A DNA stretch of 64,000 bases from CAZJLP01 sp964546955 (GCA_964546955.1 CAZJLP010000009.1:1-64000), one strand, 5' to 3'; counted from the first letter of the stretch, positions 1 through 9,068 are shown. Numbers and translations: made by a program. Notes: generated by a model not told the origin, from the letters alone.

Positions 1-29
1 GCAAGCTGGGTCGCCTCTTCTAGAACACC

Positions 30-98
30 GAGGGCTCGGCCACCGTTTCGACCGGCTAAACGTCCCGAGGTTGTCGTGGGAGAGGAACTCGCCCTACC
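30..98. repeat. Partial copy of a dispersed inverted-repeat element
   Basis: This stretch matches the right part of the element at 44638-44812 at roughly 80 percent by eye. Both share the order GGCTCGGCC, CCGTTTCGAC, GTCCCGAG, TTGTCG, GGGAGAG and a final GCCCTACC. The left part is missing or lies before the window. The imperfect stem between CGACCGGCT and the GAGGTTGTCG side is more decayed here than in the other copy. It lies just upstream of rpe, and reading through it would add residues unlike any epimerase N-terminus. Confidence 0.6.
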
Positions 99-119
99 GC
101 TCGCCCGAGATTTGTCCTT

Positions 120-150
120 CCATTCTGCATTCTCCATTCTCCATTCTCCC
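120..150. repeat. ATTCTGCATTCTCC short tandem tract
   Basis: A run of imperfect direct repeats of CATTCT separated by G or CC units lies immediately before the rpe start codon. The same words recur at 62456-62538 before dnaX. It looks like low-complexity spacer sequence rather than coding sequence. Confidence 0.55.
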
Positions 151-159
151 TTCGCCTCT

Positions 160-813
160 ATGTACTCTCCGATCCTCGCCCCTTCGATTCTTGCCGGCGA
201 CCACGCAAACCTCGCGGGCAGTGCCGCCATCGTGGAACAGTTGGGACTGAAGTGGATTCACTTGGATATCATGGACGGCCACTTCGTGCCGAATCTCAGT
301 TTCGGACCCCAGTCCGTCGCGGCGCTCAGAAAAGGATCCAAGCTCTTCTTCGATGTTCACCTGATGCTCGATGAGCCCCACCGCTACGTCGAACCGTTCG
401 CCAAAGCAGGGGCGCAACTGATCAGCATTCACATCGAACCGGTCTACGACCACGCGGGCACGCTGGCCAAAATCAAAGCCCTCGGCTGCCAAAACGGCAT
501 CGTTCTCAACCCCGGCACGCCCGCCGAGGCGATCGAACCCTTTCTCTCGCAAGTGGACTTGGTGCTGGTGATGACGGTCCAACCCGGTTTCGGGGGACAA
601 TCCTTCCGCCGTGAGATGCTGCCCAAGCTCGCCCAAATCGACCGCTGGCGCCGTGAGCGCAAATTGAATTTTCGGCTCGAAGTCGACGGCGGCATCGACC
701 TGACCAATGGTCGGGAATGCCGCCAGAACGGTGCCGACACCTTCGTCGCCGGCACCTCCTTCTACACCGCCGCGGACCGCGCCGCGTTCGCAGCTACGGT
801 TGCAAGCTGGTAG
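160..813 (+). CDS. rpe: Ribulose-phosphate 3-epimerase
   Basis: This cytosolic TIM-barrel enzyme interconverts ribulose 5-phosphate and xylulose 5-phosphate in the pentose phosphate and Calvin-type pathways. The 217-residue product has normal family length. It shows APSIL near residue 7, the HLDIMDG segment (H34, D36), DVHLML with H67, the MTVQPGFGGQ phosphate loop near 138-147, and VDGGI with D176. H34, D36, H67 and D176 fit the known metal and acid-base residues. I chose the ATG at 160 because an upstream in-frame extension would translate repeat sequence. The gene ends 20 bases inside the 3' end of the convergent binding-protein gene. Confidence 0.97.
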   Translation: MYSPILAPSILAGDHANLAGSAAIVEQLGLKWIHLDIMDGHFVPNLSFGPQSVAALRKGSKLFFDVHLMLDEPHRYVEPFAKAGAQLISIHIEPVYDHAGTLAKIKALGCQNGIVLNPGTPAEAIEPFLSQVDLVLVMTVQPGFGGQSFRREMLPKLAQIDRWRRERKLNFRLEVDGGIDLTNGRECRQNGADTFVAGTSFYTAADRAAFAATVASW

Positions 814-2440
814 GCCGGCCGACCGTCGGACCGGCCCGCCGCGCGATTTCCTCGGCTCGGCGGTACTGGGCCCGAAAGGCCTCCCCCAATTCGCGCACGA
901 GTCGAATCTCGTCCGCTTTATTCCGCGAACTCAAACCCTGTTTGATCGGGCCCAACGCCTGATCGTAGTCCACCCGGGAGAGATCTTGCAGCACAGCGAG
1001 CGCCTCCGGCGGGAAACCGGCGGCGATGATAGCCTTCCAGGCGCCGACCAGCTCCTGGTGTGTATCCATGCCCATGATGCGAATAATCAGCGCGAGTTCG
1101 CGTGTCAGACGCGCGGACCAAGCGGCGCGATAAACGAGCTGATTCGACCCGGAAAACGGGGATGCCTCCGGGTCGCTCCGCAGCGCCATGAAATCCTCGC
1201 GCGCATAGAAGTCGCGGCGGACTGGAAGACGGCGAATAGCATAGTGCTGAGGACCGCCGGGCGTGCCCGGACGAAAATTCCATAGTTTTTGGCCGTCTTC
1301 CGAGAGCACGAAATCGATGAACGCAAGCGCCGCTTCGCGGTTGGGCGCCCCCCGAAGCAGCCCAATCGGATCGACGGAGCTCACCGTCCCGCCCGGTGGG
1401 GACACGTACTTCAGCCGCGTCGCGCCGCTTCGGCGGCGTACCGCTTCATCCTGTTGCCTTCCGTAAAAATCGATGCAAATGCCGGCCGCGGCATTCCCTT
1501 GTGCCACGTCGATCGGGGGCTTTTGCGACGAGTCCGTGAAATACCGGGAATTCGCCGAAATTAACTGCATCAGACGAAGGCCCGCGATCCAGCCCTCGCG
1601 GATCGCCTGCGTTTCGGCCGCCTTCGGATCCTGCGCCGGATTATCGCGTCGCAATTCGCTCAGCTTGGTCTGCATTTGCTGCTGAATCACGTTCTCAAAA
1701 GCCTTGGCGATCGAACTGCTCTTGGTCGGATCCGCCAGTGCGATTTCGCCCTGCAAGCGCGGGTTGGTCAGATCGCTCCAATGTGACGGCACGCCCACCC
1801 CCAGGCTGGCGAGTGAGTCCAGATTCGCGATCATTCCGTAACTGCTGAGCACCGTGCCGATCCATCGGCCGCCGAGGTCCCAATACTCCTCGCCGGCAAA
1901 TTCGTGCGGAATCACGTCGTCGCGAAACCACTCCGGATGCCGCCCCAATATCCCGCAGTCGACGAGCCGGCCCGCCGCCGCCTGGATCCTGAAATCCGCC
2001 GGTCCTCCGCCAAAAAAAAGATCGATGCCACAGCTGACGTTCGACTTGAGAAACACTTCACGCGCTTCCGTCGCCAGGGACGAAGCGTCCGGCGCCAGCT
2101 GGGCCGCCTGAAAAGCCCCTTGCACCTCCGTGCTCCATTCCTTCTTCAGATCCCGCCGCCAGTGCAGCTGAAAAGACGCAACGTACTCGCTCTCGAGAAA
2201 CCGCGCGATTTCAGCGGTGCCGCCGATCACCCTCCAGTCCACAAAAATGGTCCTGCCGGTCTTCGCTTTATACCAGTCTCGGAACGCGCGACCAAACTCG
2301 GATCGAATTGCTTCGTTGTGCGGTGTGATAAGGACGAGCGTTTCCACCGCGCTCTGGTCAGCCGACCGCTTGGGTCTCAGCGCAAACGGCAAAACCACCA
2401 CCCCGACAAGCGCGACAACGATGGCGAGGCGTTTCAACAC
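794..2440 (-). CDS. ABC transporter substrate-binding protein, iron(III)-type
   Basis: The 548-residue product starts with a basic N-terminus and one hydrophobic stretch (about residues 5-21), suggesting export to the periplasm with cleavage or membrane tethering. The body resembles bacterial extracellular solute-binding proteins of the Fe(III)/spermidine class. Examples are a WSDLTNP segment followed by IALADPTKSSS, and a PIGLLRGAPN segment near the end of the second lobe. It is longer than FbpA-type proteins (about 330-350), with an extra C-terminal helical region of roughly 120 residues. It lies 52 bases downstream of an ABC ATPase on the same strand. No permease gene is adjacent on either side. 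Iron as ligand is inference from the ATPase type. Confidence 0.75.
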   Translation of the reverse strand: MLKRLAIVVALVGVVVLPFALRPKRSADQSAVETLVLITPHNEAIRSEFGRAFRDWYKAKTGRTIFVDWRVIGGTAEIARFLESEYVASFQLHWRRDLKKEWSTEVQGAFQAAQLAPDASSLATEAREVFLKSNVSCGIDLFFGGGPADFRIQAAAGRLVDCGILGRHPEWFRDDVIPHEFAGEEYWDLGGRWIGTVLSSYGMIANLDSLASLGVGVPSHWSDLTNPRLQGEIALADPTKSSSIAKAFENVIQQQMQTKLSELRRDNPAQDPKAAETQAIREGWIAGLRLMQLISANSRYFTDSSQKPPIDVAQGNAAAGICIDFYGRQQDEAVRRRSGATRLKYVSPPGGTVSSVDPIGLLRGAPNREAALAFIDFVLSEDGQKLWNFRPGTPGGPQHYAIRRLPVRRDFYAREDFMALRSDPEASPFSGSNQLVYRAAWSARLTRELALIIRIMGMDTHQELVGAWKAIIAAGFPPEALAVLQDLSRVDYDQALGPIKQGLSSRNKADEIRLVRELGEAFRAQYRRAEEIARRAGPTVGRPTSLQP

Positions 2441-2492
2441 GACCGGTGGCTCCGATGCGTTTCGAACGCGGGCTTGGCGTTCATGGTGGCAC

Positions 2493-3569
2493 TCAATCCA
2501 ACAGGACTACGACGTCGTCAGGCTCGGCCGTGGCGAACAATTCGCCCGCCGCAGCCGGTTCCACGAAGCGCGGGTTCAATTCGAATATCTTGAGGCGCTC
2601 TCCGCCGCGGGTCGGCACAAACCCGTACTGCGCCACTTCCCCGAGATAGATGGCCTCGCCGATGCGACCCGCGACGCAGTTCTGAGGCCTCGCCTCGTGG
2701 CGCAGGCGCCAGCACTCCGGACGAATGGAAAGGGTCACGGCGGTAGAGACCGCTGGCCGCCGGGCTGGATCGCCCAACACGCCTTCAAAGCGCCCGATTG
2801 CGGTGTCGACGGTTGCACGATCTCCCTGGAGCGCCAAGACCGTGCCGGGAACGAAATCGGTCTCCCCGATAAAGTTCGCCACCGTTTTCCGCGCGGGCCG
2901 GCGATAGATCTCACGCGGCGCGCCCACTTGAAGAATATGCCCGCTTTCGAGGATCGCCATCCGATCGGAAATCGAGAGCGCCTCTTTCTGATCGTGCGTC
3001 ACATAGACGGTGGTCAGCTTGAATTCCTTGCAGACCCGCCGAATCTCGGCGCGCATCTCGAGCCGCAGCTTCGCGTCCAAATTCGAAAGCGGTTCATCCA
3101 GCAAAAGACAGCGCGGGCGAATCACCAGCGCCCGCGCGAGCGCCACCCGTTGCTGCTGTCCTCCCGACAATTGATTCGGACGGCGATCCGCATACGCATC
3201 CATTCGGACGGAGGCCAAGGCTTCCCGAACGCGTCGATCGATTTCAGATCGCGGAACTTTCCTTTCCTCCAGCCCAAAAGCCACATTCTGCGCGACACTC
3301 ATGTGCGGCCACAAGGCATAACTCTGGAACATCATGCCCGTGTTGCGCTTGTGCGGTTCCAAGCGGGTAACGTCATCCTCGCCGAAAAGGATCTTACCCT
3401 CTTCGGGAATGTAAAAACCGGCGATGCTTCGCAGCAGCGTCGTCTTGCCGCACCCACTCGGTCCCAGCAGGAAGAAAAGCTCGCCCGGTTCGATGGTGAG
3501 ATCGAGGTGCTGCAGCGCCACCGTAGAGCCGAACCGCTTTGTCAGGTTCTGAATTCGAATCGAGATCAT
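2493..3569 (-). CDS. ABC transporter ATP-binding protein, FbpC/PotA-like
   Basis: This 358-residue ATPase is expected to power import together with the downstream binding protein. Walker A is GPSGCGKT at 36-43, the signature LSGGQQQR starts at 134, Walker B LLLDEP lies at 155-160, and the switch histidine is H192 in YVTHDQ. The C-terminal part (about 240-358) looks like the TOBE regulatory domain typical of iron, spermidine and sulfate importers. I start at the ATG at 3567-3569, where the conserved N-terminus MISIRIQNLTKRFG begins; an upstream ATG would add 33 unconserved residues. The permease subunit is not encoded nearby, so it is either elsewhere on the chromosome or lost. Confidence 0.9.
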   Translation of the reverse strand: MISIRIQNLTKRFGSTVALQHLDLTIEPGELFFLLGPSGCGKTTLLRSIAGFYIPEEGKILFGEDDVTRLEPHKRNTGMMFQSYALWPHMSVAQNVAFGLEERKVPRSEIDRRVREALASVRMDAYADRRPNQLSGGQQQRVALARALVIRPRCLLLDEPLSNLDAKLRLEMRAEIRRVCKEFKLTTVYVTHDQKEALSISDRMAILESGHILQVGAPREIYRRPARKTVANFIGETDFVPGTVLALQGDRATVDTAIGRFEGVLGDPARRPAVSTAVTLSIRPECWRLRHEARPQNCVAGRIGEAIYLGEVAQYGFVPTRGGERLKIFELNPRFVEPAAAGELFATAEPDDVVVLLD

Positions 3570-3693
3570 GCGGGGCCGGAAGGCTGGCGAAGCGCAAGAT
3601 TTGGGCAGAACCAAGTCAAAGGAATAAACTCTGTTACAATGCAGGAACCTGTTGCCACAGGCCCACACCTTTCCTTAAGGCAATCCCTTCGAA

Positions 3694-4269
3694 ATGGCCA
3701 CTTCCACGAGATCTCCCGTTCACGCCGACCTCGAAACCGTCCTGGTTTCCGAACAGGCGATCAAACGGCGCCTCAAACGTCTCGGCGAAGATATCGGTGC
3801 CGCCTATGGGCGGGAAGAAATCACGGTCGTCGCGATCATCAATGGGGCGATTCTATTTACCGCGGATCTGCTGAGACAAATCGCGAACCCGATTCGCTTG
3901 GATTGCATCCGCGTGTCGAGCTACCGCAACAACACGCGCTCGCAGGGGAAACCGCAGATGCTCCAAAGCCTCACCCTGGATGTTGCCAACCGGCATGTGC
4001 TGCTGATCGATGATATTCTCGACACGGGAAAAACCCTTTCCGTCGTGGTCGACGTGATCAAAAAGCTGAACCCGGCGAGCGTGCGCACCTGCGTGCTTTT
4101 GGACAAACAGGGCCGTCGCGAAGTGGAATTCGTGGCTGACTTCGTCGGATTCGAAATCCCCGACAAATTTGTGGTCGGCTATGGATTGGATTTTGCCGAA
4201 CGCTATCGGAACCTGCCCTGTATCGGCGTGTTGAAGTCGCATCTGCAAAACCCTCCCGAGTGGGCGTAG
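3694..4269 (+). CDS. hpt: Hypoxanthine phosphoribosyltransferase
   Basis: This enzyme transfers phosphoribose from PRPP to hypoxanthine or guanine in purine salvage. The 191-residue length fits the family. The PRPP-binding signature VLLIDDILDTGKT covers residues 102-114, with INGA near 49-52 for pyrophosphate binding and SSYRNNTRS near 75-83 as the flexible catalytic loop. A C-terminal YGLDFAERYRNL segment is typical of HGPRTs. The gene is divergent from the ABC ATPase; the 124-base gap must hold promoters for both. A TACAAT at 3635-3640 could serve as a -10 for hpt, but I see no good -35. Confidence 0.95.
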   Translation: MATSTRSPVHADLETVLVSEQAIKRRLKRLGEDIGAAYGREEITVVAIINGAILFTADLLRQIANPIRLDCIRVSSYRNNTRSQGKPQMLQSLTLDVANRHVLLIDDILDTGKTLSVVVDVIKKLNPASVRTCVLLDKQGRREVEFVADFVGFEIPDKFVVGYGLDFAERYRNLPCIGVLKSHLQNPPEWA

Positions 4270-4287
4270 TCCGCCCGCAAAAGGTGG

Positions 4288-4309
4288 AGCCCGCCGGCAT
4301 CGGCGGGCT
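4288..4309 (+). terminator. GC hairpin after hpt
   Basis: A perfect 9-base stem AGCCCGCCG/CGGCGGGCT with a GCAT loop begins 18 bases after the hpt stop. No T-run follows it, so termination may be weak or factor-assisted. Confidence 0.4.
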
Positions 4310-4538
4310 GTTGGACACCGATCACTGGCCGGTACCGACAATCTTACCAAACCTGCCGGGACGGCAAGTTCGCCGCCGCGAGAGCGCGAGGGCAAATGAA
4401 CCACTACCTATTACAGCACAACGTTTTACATTACATCTCCGTGCACTTACTGCGTTGACCCCGAGGCAAGATCACCCGCTCGTTTGACTTAACCGGGAAA
4501 AAAACCGACCAATTCGTCACCCTTACTCCTTCTTTCTC

Positions 4539-5621
4539 ATGCCGAAACGCGCCGTCCTGCTGGTCAACCTTGGCTCCCCCGATTCCACGAGCATCCCCGA
4601 TGTGCGGCGTTACCTGCGGGAGTTCTTAGGCGACGAGCGGGTCCTCGACATCAATCCGGCGCTTCGCTGGGCTCTCCTCGAAGGCATTATCCTGCGGAGC
4701 CGGCCCAAAAAATCCGCCCATGCCTACCAGAGTATTTGGACCGAAGCGGGATCGCCGCTGATCGTGACCTCGAAAGCAGTCCAACAGAAACTTCAGGCGC
4801 GCGTCGGGCCCGACACGCCGGTGTACTTGGCGATGCGTTACGGTCAGCCCGGCGTGGGCGGTGTGATCGAGCAACTCGCGAGGGACGGAGTCACTGAAGT
4901 TCTTCTTTTTCCGCAGTACCCGCACTACGCGATGTCCTCTTGGGAAACCGTCGTGGTCAAAGTCTTCGAGGAAGCAAAACAGCGAGTTCCGTCTCTCCGC
5001 ATCGAGACGATCCAGCCGTTTTTCAATGATACCGATTACATCGACGCGCTCTACGAGTCGGCGCGCCCGTCTTTGGAGCAGCCCCACGATTTCCTTCTTT
5101 TTAGTTACCACGGGATACCGGTGAGCCATCTCCGAAAGTCAGACTCGTCGCGGTCTCATTGCATGACGGTCGACGATTGCTGCAACACCTGCTCGCCCGC
5201 CCATGCGACCTGTTATCGCGCCCAGTGCGTGAAGACAACCCAAGCGTTCGCGCGTCGCGCCGGGCTCTCTCCGGAGCGATATTCGATTTCGTTTCAGTCG
5301 CGACTCGCCGGCGAGCCCTGGCTCACGCCCTACACGGATTATGAATTGGAGCGTTTGCCCAAGGCCGGTATCAAGAAGCTGCTTGTGATCACCCCGGCGT
5401 TTACCGCGGATTGCCTGGAAACCCTGGAGGAGATCCGCATGGAGGGTCGAGATAGCTTTATCGCGGCAGGCGGGGAATCTTTTCACCATATTCCGTGTCT
5501 GAACGATCATCCCGCTTACCTTTCATTCCTCCACGGTCGGGTGCGGGAATGGCTCGACCGAACAGACCGCGACAACTCGCCCGAACGAGTCGGGGGGCGC
5601 GCCGTGGCCCAATCCGCGTAA
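4539..5621 (+). CDS. hemH: Ferrochelatase
   Basis: Ferrochelatase inserts ferrous iron into protoporphyrin IX (or coproporphyrin, in that branch) as the last or nearly last step of heme synthesis. The 360-residue product begins with LLVNLGSPDS. It carries FPQYPHYAMSSWETV near 125-138, the conserved SYHGIP with catalytic H191, and FQSRLAGEPWL with E259. Between H191 and E259 there is a cysteine-rich segment (C208, C214, C215, C218, C225, C230) with the CYRAQC motif found in many bacterial ferrochelatases; it might bind a metal or cluster, but the sequence alone does not show this. The histidine kinase begins 21 bases downstream, so the two may be cotranscribed. Confidence 0.96.
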   Translation: MPKRAVLLVNLGSPDSTSIPDVRRYLREFLGDERVLDINPALRWALLEGIILRSRPKKSAHAYQSIWTEAGSPLIVTSKAVQQKLQARVGPDTPVYLAMRYGQPGVGGVIEQLARDGVTEVLLFPQYPHYAMSSWETVVVKVFEEAKQRVPSLRIETIQPFFNDTDYIDALYESARPSLEQPHDFLLFSYHGIPVSHLRKSDSSRSHCMTVDDCCNTCSPAHATCYRAQCVKTTQAFARRAGLSPERYSISFQSRLAGEPWLTPYTDYELERLPKAGIKKLLVITPAFTADCLETLEEIRMEGRDSFIAAGGESFHHIPCLNDHPAYLSFLHGRVREWLDRTDRDNSPERVGGRAVAQSA

Positions 5622-5642
5622 CCTCCCGCTGGGGCACTATCG

Positions 5643-8312
5643 GTGAGCGAGTCCCTCGCAGCCCCCTCGGTCAGCCCCGTCGCGAGCGATAAAATCGCTG
5701 CGCCGGCTTTGTTCACGCTGGGTCCGCGCGGGGAAATCGAAAGCGTCAGTTCCACCGCCGAAACATTCTTGGGCGTGACCGCCGAAAGTCTGGTCGGAAA
5801 ACCCTTTGTCAGTTTACTGGTCTTCGAAGTCTCCACCGGAGGCGCGCCAAGGCACGATCTGCAGTGGGATCTTCTCTTGGCAACCGCACTGAATCGAACC
5901 ACTGCATGTTCGGCGCGGATGTCCGATGGACGCCCCGGCGAGAAGGTGGTGCGAATCGAGGAACGCGGCGGCGCCGCACAGGGATATTTCGCCTGGATCG
6001 GAAGCCCCGGCCAATACCGAGATGCGAGTCAGCCTGTCCTGGTCGACTCGGGTCTCACGCTTCTCGCGGACCAGGGCGCCGTGGGATTTTTCGACCTCAA
6101 TTTTAAGGCGGGCTATGTGTACTACTCGGCCGCGTGGAAACGCCAGCTGGGCTACAACGATCACGAACTGGTGAACACGTACGACTCGTGGCTGCGCCTC
6201 TTGCACCCTCACGATTCCGCCGCCGCTCCCGACCGCGTGACGCGTCCTCAACGCGGCGGGGTGCGAAATTTTTCCGCCGATGTCCGCATGCGGCACCGCT
6301 CCGGTCACTACGTGTGGGTGCAGTTCGTTGGCGCGCAGGTTTTCGACACGAATGGTCAGCTGGAGCGGGTCAGCGGCCTTCAATTGGACATTTCCGAACG
6401 CAAGGACTTGGAAGACCAATCGATTGCGAACGAAGTGCGCTTCCAACGCCTTTCGGGATCCGGGGGGTTGGCCGTTTTCGACCTCGATCTCGTCCACAGT
6501 GAATTCTGGTTTTCTCCCGCTTGGGTCGAACAAGTGGGTTGCCCGGAGGGCGTGAAAGGGTTGGAGGAATTGCTCGCCGCCTTCCCGCCCGGGCAGCCGA
6601 TCACCGACCGATTGCACCGCTTCGTGCTGGCGCCGAATGCAGGCCAGGAGTCGTTTCTCGAGATTGTGCCTCTCCGAAACCGGGACGGCGCAACCATCCT
6701 GGCCTTGTTCGGTGCGCAACGACAGGTCTCGCGCAAGCACGAACTCACACGCCTGATCGGCTTTTGTTCGCCCTTGCCCCCGAGTATTGAAGATCTAGCC
6801 GGCGGCCCCCTTCCTCCGAAATTGGCTCGAAGCACTTTCTCCGCCATCAGCGAAGCCGTCATTGCCGCCGATGACCGGGGGCAGGTTCTTTTTCTCAACG
6901 CGCAGGCGGAACGTCTCACCGGTCACGCGTTGGATCCGTCCCACACCGTGAAGTTGCAGGACGTGTTTCGACTCGTGGACCGCCAATCCAGCCAACCTGC
7001 CGACACCGTATTCGACCAGGCGCTCGCCTCGACGGAGCGCCCGGAACTTCTCGACGCGCAGGCTCTCGTGCCAGCGGACGGCGGGCCTCCGAGGCCCATC
7101 GTTTGGTCGGTGCGACAGGCATGGGCAGAAGACGGCTCCGTCGCGGGACTCATCGTGATCTTCCGCGATCCGCAGGAAATGACGCTCACCCCCGAGGAAT
7201 TGATGAAAACCAACCGCTTTGAGTCCCTCGGGGTGATCGCGGGGGGCATCGCGCACGATTTCAATAATCTACTCACTACGATCCTGGGCGGAATTTCCCA
7301 GGCGAAGGACAACCGGGATTACAGCTACCTCGGCGACAGCGAGCGCGCGTGCATGACGGCCAAGGCGCTGACAAAGCAGCTATTGTCCGCGGCAAAAGGC
7401 AGCGCCGGCGAGGCCGTCACGACATCCGCCGTCGGCGAAATTTTGCGCGATGCCTTGCGCTTGGCCCGCGCCGGCGCGAACGCCGAAGTCGTCGTTCAGG
7501 CTCCGGATGCGCTTCCATCCGTACGCGGACATCGCTCGCAACTCCTGCAGGTTTTCCAAAACCTGATCATCAACGCTCTTCATGCGCTCCCGCCGCGGCG
7601 CGGCGTGGTGACTTTGCGCGCGGCGGAGGCAGAATTGGCCGAAAACGCCGTGCCACCGCTTCCCGCGGGCAAGTACGTGCAGATCGAGGTCAAGGACAAC
7701 GGTTGCGGTATCGCCCCGGAGCACCTCGAAAAAATCTTCGAGCCTTTTTTCACCACAAAAAAACACGGCACGGGGCTCGGCTTGCCGACGGTGAAGAACG
7801 TGGTCCGCAAACACGGAGGCCAAGTGACCGTGGAATCGGTCGTCGGCCAGGGTACCACGTTCTGCCTTTTCCTTCCCGCCGCTGAAGCAGAGGCCGAGCA
7901 ACCGGAGGCTCGACGCGCACCGGTGCTCCGCTTCGGAACCGGCCGGGTGTTGCTGATGGACGATGACCCCGACATTTGCCACCTCGCGAGCGGCATGCTC
8001 GCCAGCCTCGACTACAAGTATGATGTCGCCCGCCGCGGCGAGGAGGCCGTGCAGTTGTATAAGCGTTACCTCAACGTCGGCCGGCCTTACGATCTGGTCA
8101 TCCTCGATCTGACGGTGATCGGGGGTATGGGCGGCGAAGAAACGTATCGCGAGCTGCGCGAACTCGACCCCAACGTTCGCGCGATCGTCTGCAGCGGCTA
8201 CGACAGCGAAGAAATGTCGCGGCACTACCTGGAAATGGGCCTGTGCGGATACCTCACGAAGCCCTTCCGCCTCGGCGACCTCAGTCGCGTGATCAAGACT
8301 GTGCTCGGGTAA
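5643..8312 (+). CDS. Multi-PAS hybrid sensor histidine kinase with C-terminal receiver
   Basis: The 889-residue product has no clear membrane segment, so it is probably a cytosolic sensor. I see PAS-like regions at about 23-110, 140-256 (PAS_3 type, ending LDISERK), 262-370 (weak) and 395-510. A dimerisation/phosphoacceptor segment follows with H538 in GGIAHDFNNLL. The ATPase domain shows NGCGI, IFEPFFTTK and GTGLGL. A receiver domain occupies about 770-889, with DDD near its start, phosphoacceptor D822 in VILDLTV, and a late K in LTKPF. The loop after D822 reads VIGGMGG where this family usually has IPGGMGG. The start is a GTG; no ATG is near. No output regulator gene is adjacent. The ligand is unknown. 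Confidence 0.9.
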   Translation: MSESLAAPSVSPVASDKIAAPALFTLGPRGEIESVSSTAETFLGVTAESLVGKPFVSLLVFEVSTGGAPRHDLQWDLLLATALNRTTACSARMSDGRPGEKVVRIEERGGAAQGYFAWIGSPGQYRDASQPVLVDSGLTLLADQGAVGFFDLNFKAGYVYYSAAWKRQLGYNDHELVNTYDSWLRLLHPHDSAAAPDRVTRPQRGGVRNFSADVRMRHRSGHYVWVQFVGAQVFDTNGQLERVSGLQLDISERKDLEDQSIANEVRFQRLSGSGGLAVFDLDLVHSEFWFSPAWVEQVGCPEGVKGLEELLAAFPPGQPITDRLHRFVLAPNAGQESFLEIVPLRNRDGATILALFGAQRQVSRKHELTRLIGFCSPLPPSIEDLAGGPLPPKLARSTFSAISEAVIAADDRGQVLFLNAQAERLTGHALDPSHTVKLQDVFRLVDRQSSQPADTVFDQALASTERPELLDAQALVPADGGPPRPIVWSVRQAWAEDGSVAGLIVIFRDPQEMTLTPEELMKTNRFESLGVIAGGIAHDFNNLLTTILGGISQAKDNRDYSYLGDSERACMTAKALTKQLLSAAKGSAGEAVTTSAVGEILRDALRLARAGANAEVVVQAPDALPSVRGHRSQLLQVFQNLIINALHALPPRRGVVTLRAAEAELAENAVPPLPAGKYVQIEVKDNGCGIAPEHLEKIFEPFFTTKKHGTGLGLPTVKNVVRKHGGQVTVESVVGQGTTFCLFLPAAEAEAEQPEARRAPVLRFGTGRVLLMDDDPDICHLASGMLASLDYKYDVARRGEEAVQLYKRYLNVGRPYDLVILDLTVIGGMGGEETYRELRELDPNVRAIVCSGYDSEEMSRHYLEMGLCGYLTKPFRLGDLSRVIKTVLG

Positions 8313-8342
8313 ACACCCCTGCGAAGTCGTCTCGTCGATGCC

Positions 8343-8939
8343 CTATTCCCGCCAGGTAAAGGCGTGACACAGCGCCACACCCGCGGCATCGGCTTCGTCC
8401 ACCGCCAACGCGTGGGCATGGCCCAGCATACTTTTCACGGTGCGCGCCATTTGCTCTTTGCTGGCTCGCCCGGCGCCCACCACGGCTTGTTTTACCCGAA
8501 GCGGCGCATACTCGAAGATGGGCCTGCTCCTGATCGCCGCCGCGGCGATTGCCGCGCCCCGCGCTGCTCCCAAGATTTGCGCGGTCTGAAAGTTCTGGAC
8601 GTAGATCGTCTGCTCCAGCGCCACGTGGCGGATCTCGGATTCCGACAAATAGCCGGTCACGGCGCGGTGGATCTCCGCCAATGCTTCAGGCATCGGATGT
8701 TTGGCGGGAATCTGCACCGTCTTGCAGCGAAGCAACAAGGGGGTCCGCCCCGGCACAAACTCGATCACGGCCAATCCCGTGCCGCGCAGGCTCGGGTCGA
8801 TTCCGAGCACAATCCCGCGATACGGCGCTCGGGTTAAAGTCGAAGTGGAAACAACGTAAGCGGGATTGACGGTGCCGGGTTTGACCAGCTTACCCGCAAT
8901 CTTCGCCGCCCACATTTCCCGTACGGAAAGGCGCGCCAT
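8343..8939 (-). CDS. ruvC: Crossover junction endodeoxyribonuclease RuvC
   Basis: RuvC resolves Holliday junctions together with RuvAB at the end of homologous recombination. The RNase H-like core shows GIDPSLRGTG with D48, ALEQTIYVQN with E109, and DEADAAG with D181 and D184, which together form the expected acidic active site. YAPLRVKQAVVGAGRASKEQ is the usual conserved helix region. The 198-residue chain has about 41 extra N-terminal residues before the first strand compared with the E. coli enzyme; a later start would remove them, but no ATG lies close to the first strand. ruvA and ruvB are not in the window. Confidence 0.92.
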   Translation of the reverse strand: MARLSVREMWAAKIAGKLVKPGTVNPAYVVSTSTLTRAPYRGIVLGIDPSLRGTGLAVIEFVPGRTPLLLRCKTVQIPAKHPMPEALAEIHRAVTGYLSESEIRHVALEQTIYVQNFQTAQILGAARGAAIAAAAIRSRPIFEYAPLRVKQAVVGAGRASKEQMARTVKSMLGHAHALAVDEADAAGVALCHAFTWRE

Positions 8940-9068
8940 CTTAGTTCAACCCCTTCCATCGGAGCGTCCGCTGCTCCGCCACGCGCCAGGGCGTGACGAG
9001 GTTCGAATCACCAATACTGGAAACGATTTTGCTCAGAAGGATTTCGGCGGGAGCATGAACACTCGCTG

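Noticed and set aside
2217..4013. A 598-codon plus-strand open frame across the ABC ATPase and hpt
   Set aside because: It is antisense to the ABC genes and out of frame with hpt, has Arg/His-rich composition and no family motif. High GC makes such long antisense frames common here.
8990..9040. GGTTCGAATC resembling a tRNA T-arm
   Set aside because: The bases on both sides do not pair as a T-stem, and no acceptor, D or anticodon arms can be placed around it.
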